The position numbers were made by a program, and so were the translations under genes. From Streptomyces sp. TSRI0281 (lineage in GTDB: Bacteria > Actinomycetota > Actinomycetes > Streptomycetales > Streptomycetaceae): a DNA stretch of 64,000 nucleotides. Numbering within the stretch: position 1 is the stretch's first letter; the number at the start of each line of letters is the position of its first letter. The stretch lies in NCBI RefSeq assembly GCF_001905125.1, contig NZ_LWLE01000023.1, positions 527,398 through 591,397 of the forward strand, written 5' to 3'. The notes below the pieces were generated by a model, which saw only the letters and a program-made list of their open reading frames with translations, did not search any database and was not told the DNA's origin. Shown piece after piece: positions 60,901 through 64,000 of this stretch.

Positions 60901-63016
60901 CCGCCCGGCCCTGCCACACGGCGGCGAAGGCTTCCTGGAACCGGTCGCGGGCGTCATCGGCCAGATAGCTGCCGTTGCCCGTGGCCTGCGGCATCCGCAG
61001 CCCGAAGTCGTAGATCCAGGCGTGGGTGCGGTCCGCGCAGCGCAGCTCGTACGGACGCTCGTCGACGACCTCGACACCGAGCTGCTGGAGGGCCGGGAGG
61101 ACGGCGGACAGGGAGACCTGCTCGCCGGTCCGGTAGATCTTGAAGCGGCGCTCGCCGGGGCCGGCACCGACGGGCTCGTACAGGCTGAGGGCGAAGTCCT
61201 TCTCGTTCCGCTTGAGCGCTTCGAGGTGGACCAGGTCGGCCACGGCGGCGCGCGGCGAGTGGTCGGCCTTGTAACCCTCGGGGAACGAGTGACCGTAGTG
61301 GCGCATCAGCTCGGCGGCGCGCTCCTCACCGCACTCGGCGTTCAGCGCCTCCTGGAAGCCGTCGGCCCATGAACGGGCGGCCTCGACGAGGCGGCCCTCG
61401 ATGCGGTCGGCGTCGGCGTCGGTGAGGTGCGAGAGCTCGGTGCCCGGCGGGACCCGGATGACGAAGTGGAGCCGGGAGAGGATCGACTCGGTGTTCCAGG
61501 CGGTGAAGTCGACGCTGGTGCCACCCAGCTCCTCCTTGAGGATGTCGATCAGCCGGAGCCGTACACCGGTGGTGTAGCGGTCGCGCGGCAGGTAGACGAT
61601 CGCGGAGTAGTAGCGGCCGTACTCGTCCTGGCGCAGGTACAGCCGCAGCCTGCGGCGCTCCTGGAGGTAGAGCACGGAGGTGACGATGGAGCGGAGCTGG
61701 TCGACGGGCGTCTGGAAGAGCTCGTCGCGCGGGTAGGTCTCCAGGATCTGGAGCAGGTCGCGGCCGTCGTGGCTGTTGTACGTGAAGCCCGCGCCCTCCA
61801 GCACCTCGGCGACCTTGCGGCGGATGACGGGCACCCGGCGCACGGACTCGGTGTAGGCGGCGGACGAGAACAGCCCGAGGAAGCGGCGCTCCCCGACGAC
61901 GTTGCCGTCGGCGTCGAACTTCTTCACCCCGACGTAGTCGAGGTAGCTGGGGCGGTGCACGGTCGCGCGGCTGTTGGCCTTCGTCAGGACGAGGAGCTTG
62001 TGCTCGCGGGCCTTGGCGCGGGCGTCGGCGGGCAGCCGGTCGAAGGACGGGCTGACGGGGTGCGCCTCGTCCTCGGTGTGGTGCGGGTCGGAGCGCAGGA
62101 TGCCGAGGCCGGTTCCGGGCACGGCGGCCAGGGCGTCGCTGTCCCGCAGCTCGTACTCGCGGTAGCCGAGGAAGGTGAAGTGGTCGGCCGCCAGCCAGCG
62201 CAGCAGCTCGCGGGCCTCGTCGACCTCGTCGTCGGCGAGGTCGTCCAGCGGCTCACCGGGCAGGTCGTCGGCGATCCGCAGCGCGGCGTCGCGCATCTTG
62301 TCCCAGTCCTCGACGGTCTCCCGCACGTCGGACAGGACACGCAGCAGATCTGCGGTGATCTGCTTCAGGTCGGCGCGGTCGGTCTCGCGGTCGATCTCGA
62401 CGTGGATCCAGGACTCGACGAGCGCGTCGTGCGGCAGCTCGGCCTTGGCGTCCTTGGCCCCCTTGGCGTTCTTGCGGCCCTGCGCGTTCGTCGCGACACC
62501 GTTGCCCTCGGTGAGGACCTCGATGAGCTTGCCGGTGAGGTCGCGGCGGACGATGACCTGCGGGTGGATCACGACATGGATGCCGCGGCCCTGCCGGGAC
62601 AGCTCATTGGTCACGGAGTCGACCAGGAACGGCATGTCGTCGGTGACGACCTCGACGACGGAGTGGCTGGAGGTCCAGCCGTTCTCCTCGACGGTCGGGG
62701 TGTGCACCCGGACGTTCGCCGTGCCCTGGGGACGGTTCTCGGCCAGCCGGTAGTGGGAAGACGCGGCGCCGAAGACATCGACCGGATCCCGGCCGCCGAT
62801 GTCCTCCGGTGCGGTGTGCAGGTAGTAGCGCTGGAGGTAGGAGAGCAACATGTCCTGGCCGGGACGCTCCCCCTGGTCGGCCCCGGTGCCGGCCGAGCCG
62901 GCCCGCACCCTGGGGGTACCCCCAGGGCCACCGACACCACCGCCCGGGCTGTTGTCAGCTACCTTGGCGGCCCGTGTGAGCAGCTCGGCCTTGGCTTCGT
63001 CCAGCTTGGTCTGCAT
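57995..63016 (-). CDS. NAD-specific glutamate dehydrogenase, 180-kDa class
   Basis: A 1,673-residue enzyme that oxidatively deaminates glutamate to 2-oxoglutarate, known first from S. clavuligerus. N-terminal ACT-like domains cover about residues 50-600 ([31 protein letters not shown]). The catalytic core shows [45 protein letters not shown] near residue 870-910 with the conserved Lys, then a nucleotide-binding segment with [15 protein letters not shown]. The C-terminal helical domain (about 1100-1673) is complete. The start is ATG 63016 (MQTKLDEAK). An exact 20-bp palindrome in codons 30-37 suggests a small insertion in the variable N-terminus. It is monocistronic. Confidence 0.95.
   Translation of the reverse strand: [1673 protein letters not shown]
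62908..62927. repeat. Perfect 20-bp palindrome inside the NAD-GDH gene
   Basis: CCCTGGGGGTACCCCCAGGG is its own complement and lies in the coding frame near codons 30-37, in a Gly/Pro-rich stretch between VADNSPGGG and the conserved start of the first domain. It shares GGGGGTAC with the insert at 35979-36010. Confidence 0.9.
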
Positions 63017-63502
63017 GTCCTCTGGCTCCTGTCGCGCGCCGTTGCGTGACGTAGGTGAAAAAGACGACGTAACGCCACGACGCGGGGTATCCGGTCTGGG
63101 TCGACGCTATGCCGCTGGGAGAGATGCCCGGGACCTTATTGGCCATTTTCGGCAGCGGGTCCGGGCCAGGGGCTGTTCCGCGGGCCGTGGCCGTGGCCAC
63201 GACCGCCGGACATCCCCTGGGGAGATCGCGGATCGCCCGGGTGCTGTGGCACTCCGGGCGCAGGCCGGGGGCTTCGCTGCCCCCGAGGCGTATCGCGCTG
63301 ATCACGGCACCAGGCTATCTCCCTCTCACCCACAACCGTCATGGGCTGTATGTGTACAAAAGATGGCCGCGAACTTTGACACTCTGGACAGTGCGCTGCG
63401 CCCTCTTGGCGAACTCCGTGCGGCGGGGCAGGCTTGCCGGTCGTACGACGCCGGCCCTTCCGGTCCTGCGATTTTGGTCCTCCGACGCCTGGGAGCCCCG
63501 CC
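63017..63502. other. 486-bp divergent region between NAD-GDH and DJ-1/PfpI genes
   Basis: No gene is supported. It should hold both promoters; TTTGACACTCTGGACAG (about 63376-63392) resembles a -35 region without a clear -10. No known operator was recognised. Confidence 0.5.
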
Positions 63503-64000
63503 ATGGCACAGAAGATCCTGCTCGTCACCGGCGACGCCGCCGAGTCCCTGGAGGTCCTGTACCCGTACCAACGGCTGCGCGAGGAGGGGTACGAGGTCGA
63601 CATCGCGGCCCCCGAGCGCAAGACGCTGCGTTTCGTGGTGCACGACTTCGAGCCCGGTTTCGACACGTACACGGAGAAGCCCGGCTACACCTGGCCGGCC
63701 GACCTGGCCTTCTCGGAGGTCGACCCCGGCGCCTATGTGGCCCTGGTGATCCCGGGCGGCCGTGCCCCGGAATACCTCCGCAACAACACCGAGCTGCGCA
63801 AGATCGTCAGCGCCTTCTTCGACGGTGGGAGGCCGGTCGCCCAGATCTGCCACGGCCCCCTGATCACGGCCGCGGCCGGCGGACTCAGCGGCCGCAGGGT
63901 CACCGCGTACCCCGCGCTGGAACCCGACATGCAGTCCGCGGGAGCGACCTTCCAGGACGCGGAGGCGGTCGTCGACGGCACGCTCGTCTCCTCCAGGGCC
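63503..64000 (+). CDS. DJ-1/PfpI family protein (3' end outside the window)
   Basis: The first 166 codons of a class I glutamine-amidotransferase-like protein are present; the end is cut by the window edge. It starts MAQKILLVTGDAAESLEVLYPYQRLREEGYEVDIAAPERKTL, has YVALVIPGGRAPEYLRN with the conserved Glu, and the nucleophile-elbow Cys in GGRPVAQICHGPLITAAAGGL near residue 115. Such proteins act as general stress chaperones, glyoxalases or proteases; which applies here cannot be said. ATG 63503 is preceded by GGGAG. It is divergent from the NAD-GDH gene. Confidence 0.9.
   Translation, partial: MAQKILLVTGDAAESLEVLYPYQRLREEGYEVDIAAPERKTLRFVVHDFEPGFDTYTEKPGYTWPADLAFSEVDPGAYVALVIPGGRAPEYLRNNTELRKIVSAFFDGGRPVAQICHGPLITAAAGGLSGRRVTAYPALEPDMQSAGATFQDAEAVVDGTLVSSRA

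Noticed and set aside
58001-61372. Long plus-strand open frame (over 1,100 codons) opposite the NAD-GDH gene
   Set aside because: It is antisense to a fully conserved enzyme; long opposite-strand frames are expected from GC-biased third positions. No ribosome site or recognisable domain.

Overview
The window reads as a piece of the core chromosome of a Streptomyces species. The evidence is very high G+C with strongly GC-biased third codon positions, frequent GTG and some TTG starts, many ATGA/GTGA stop-start overlaps, and a gene order (murA, hup, malic enzyme, sigU, nnaR, tmRNA-smpB, ftsEX, prfB, pkaB-pkaA, wall-polymer genes, giant NAD-GDH) that matches what I remember of the S. coelicolor SCO2943-SCO3000 interval. 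That match is recollection, not a search. No tRNA, rRNA, prophage, insertion sequence or CRISPR array was found.

Left part (1-19 kb). A minus-strand sugar ABC importer ends in a family-20 beta-N-acetylhexosaminidase cut by the window edge. A near-perfect DasR-type operator lies upstream of its binding protein, so the unit probably takes up and trims chitin-derived oligosaccharides. Next come a DUF3039 protein, YqgE/AlgH, murA, HU, an NAD-type malic enzyme and a HelD-like ATPase. Between the last two sits a probable small RNA with a sigma-R-like promoter. Then follow an ECF sigma factor with its zinc anti-sigma factor (sigU locus), a CGNR regulator, a GNAT enzyme, nnaR with a GlnR-type box, and a divergent LysR/MFS pair.

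Middle part (18.6-37 kb). This holds tmRNA, smpB, an S41 protease, ftsX, ftsE, a small zinc-ribbon membrane protein, a highly repetitive LAXTG surface protein, prfB, two Ser/Thr kinases (pkaB, pkaA) and a divergent 1,216-residue FHA/FtsK-like ATPase that could be a kinase partner. A second sugar ABC importer follows. One of its permeases contains an extra extracytoplasmic domain, and its two permease genes are separated by a 104-bp duplication/insertion.

Right part (37-58 kb). A large cell-wall glycopolymer locus: five proteins with C-terminal TagF-like (CDP-glycerol glycerophosphotransferase family) domains, most fused to GT2 domains, one GT4 glycosyltransferase, two SAM methyltransferases and a two-component TagG/TagH-type exporter next to a TetR regulator. 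The likely flow is sugar and polyol-phosphate polymer assembly in the cytoplasm, O-methyl or other decoration, then export. This is the most interesting system in the window, because the multiplicity and domain variation of the polymerases suggest several different linkages or acceptors. The window closes with a repeat-built terminator, the 180-kDa-type NAD-glutamate dehydrogenase and the start of a DJ-1/PfpI gene.

Small-scale structure: several exact palindromes, minisatellite-encoded linkers and candidate operators are listed separately. All regulator assignments to sites are inferred from consensus similarity.
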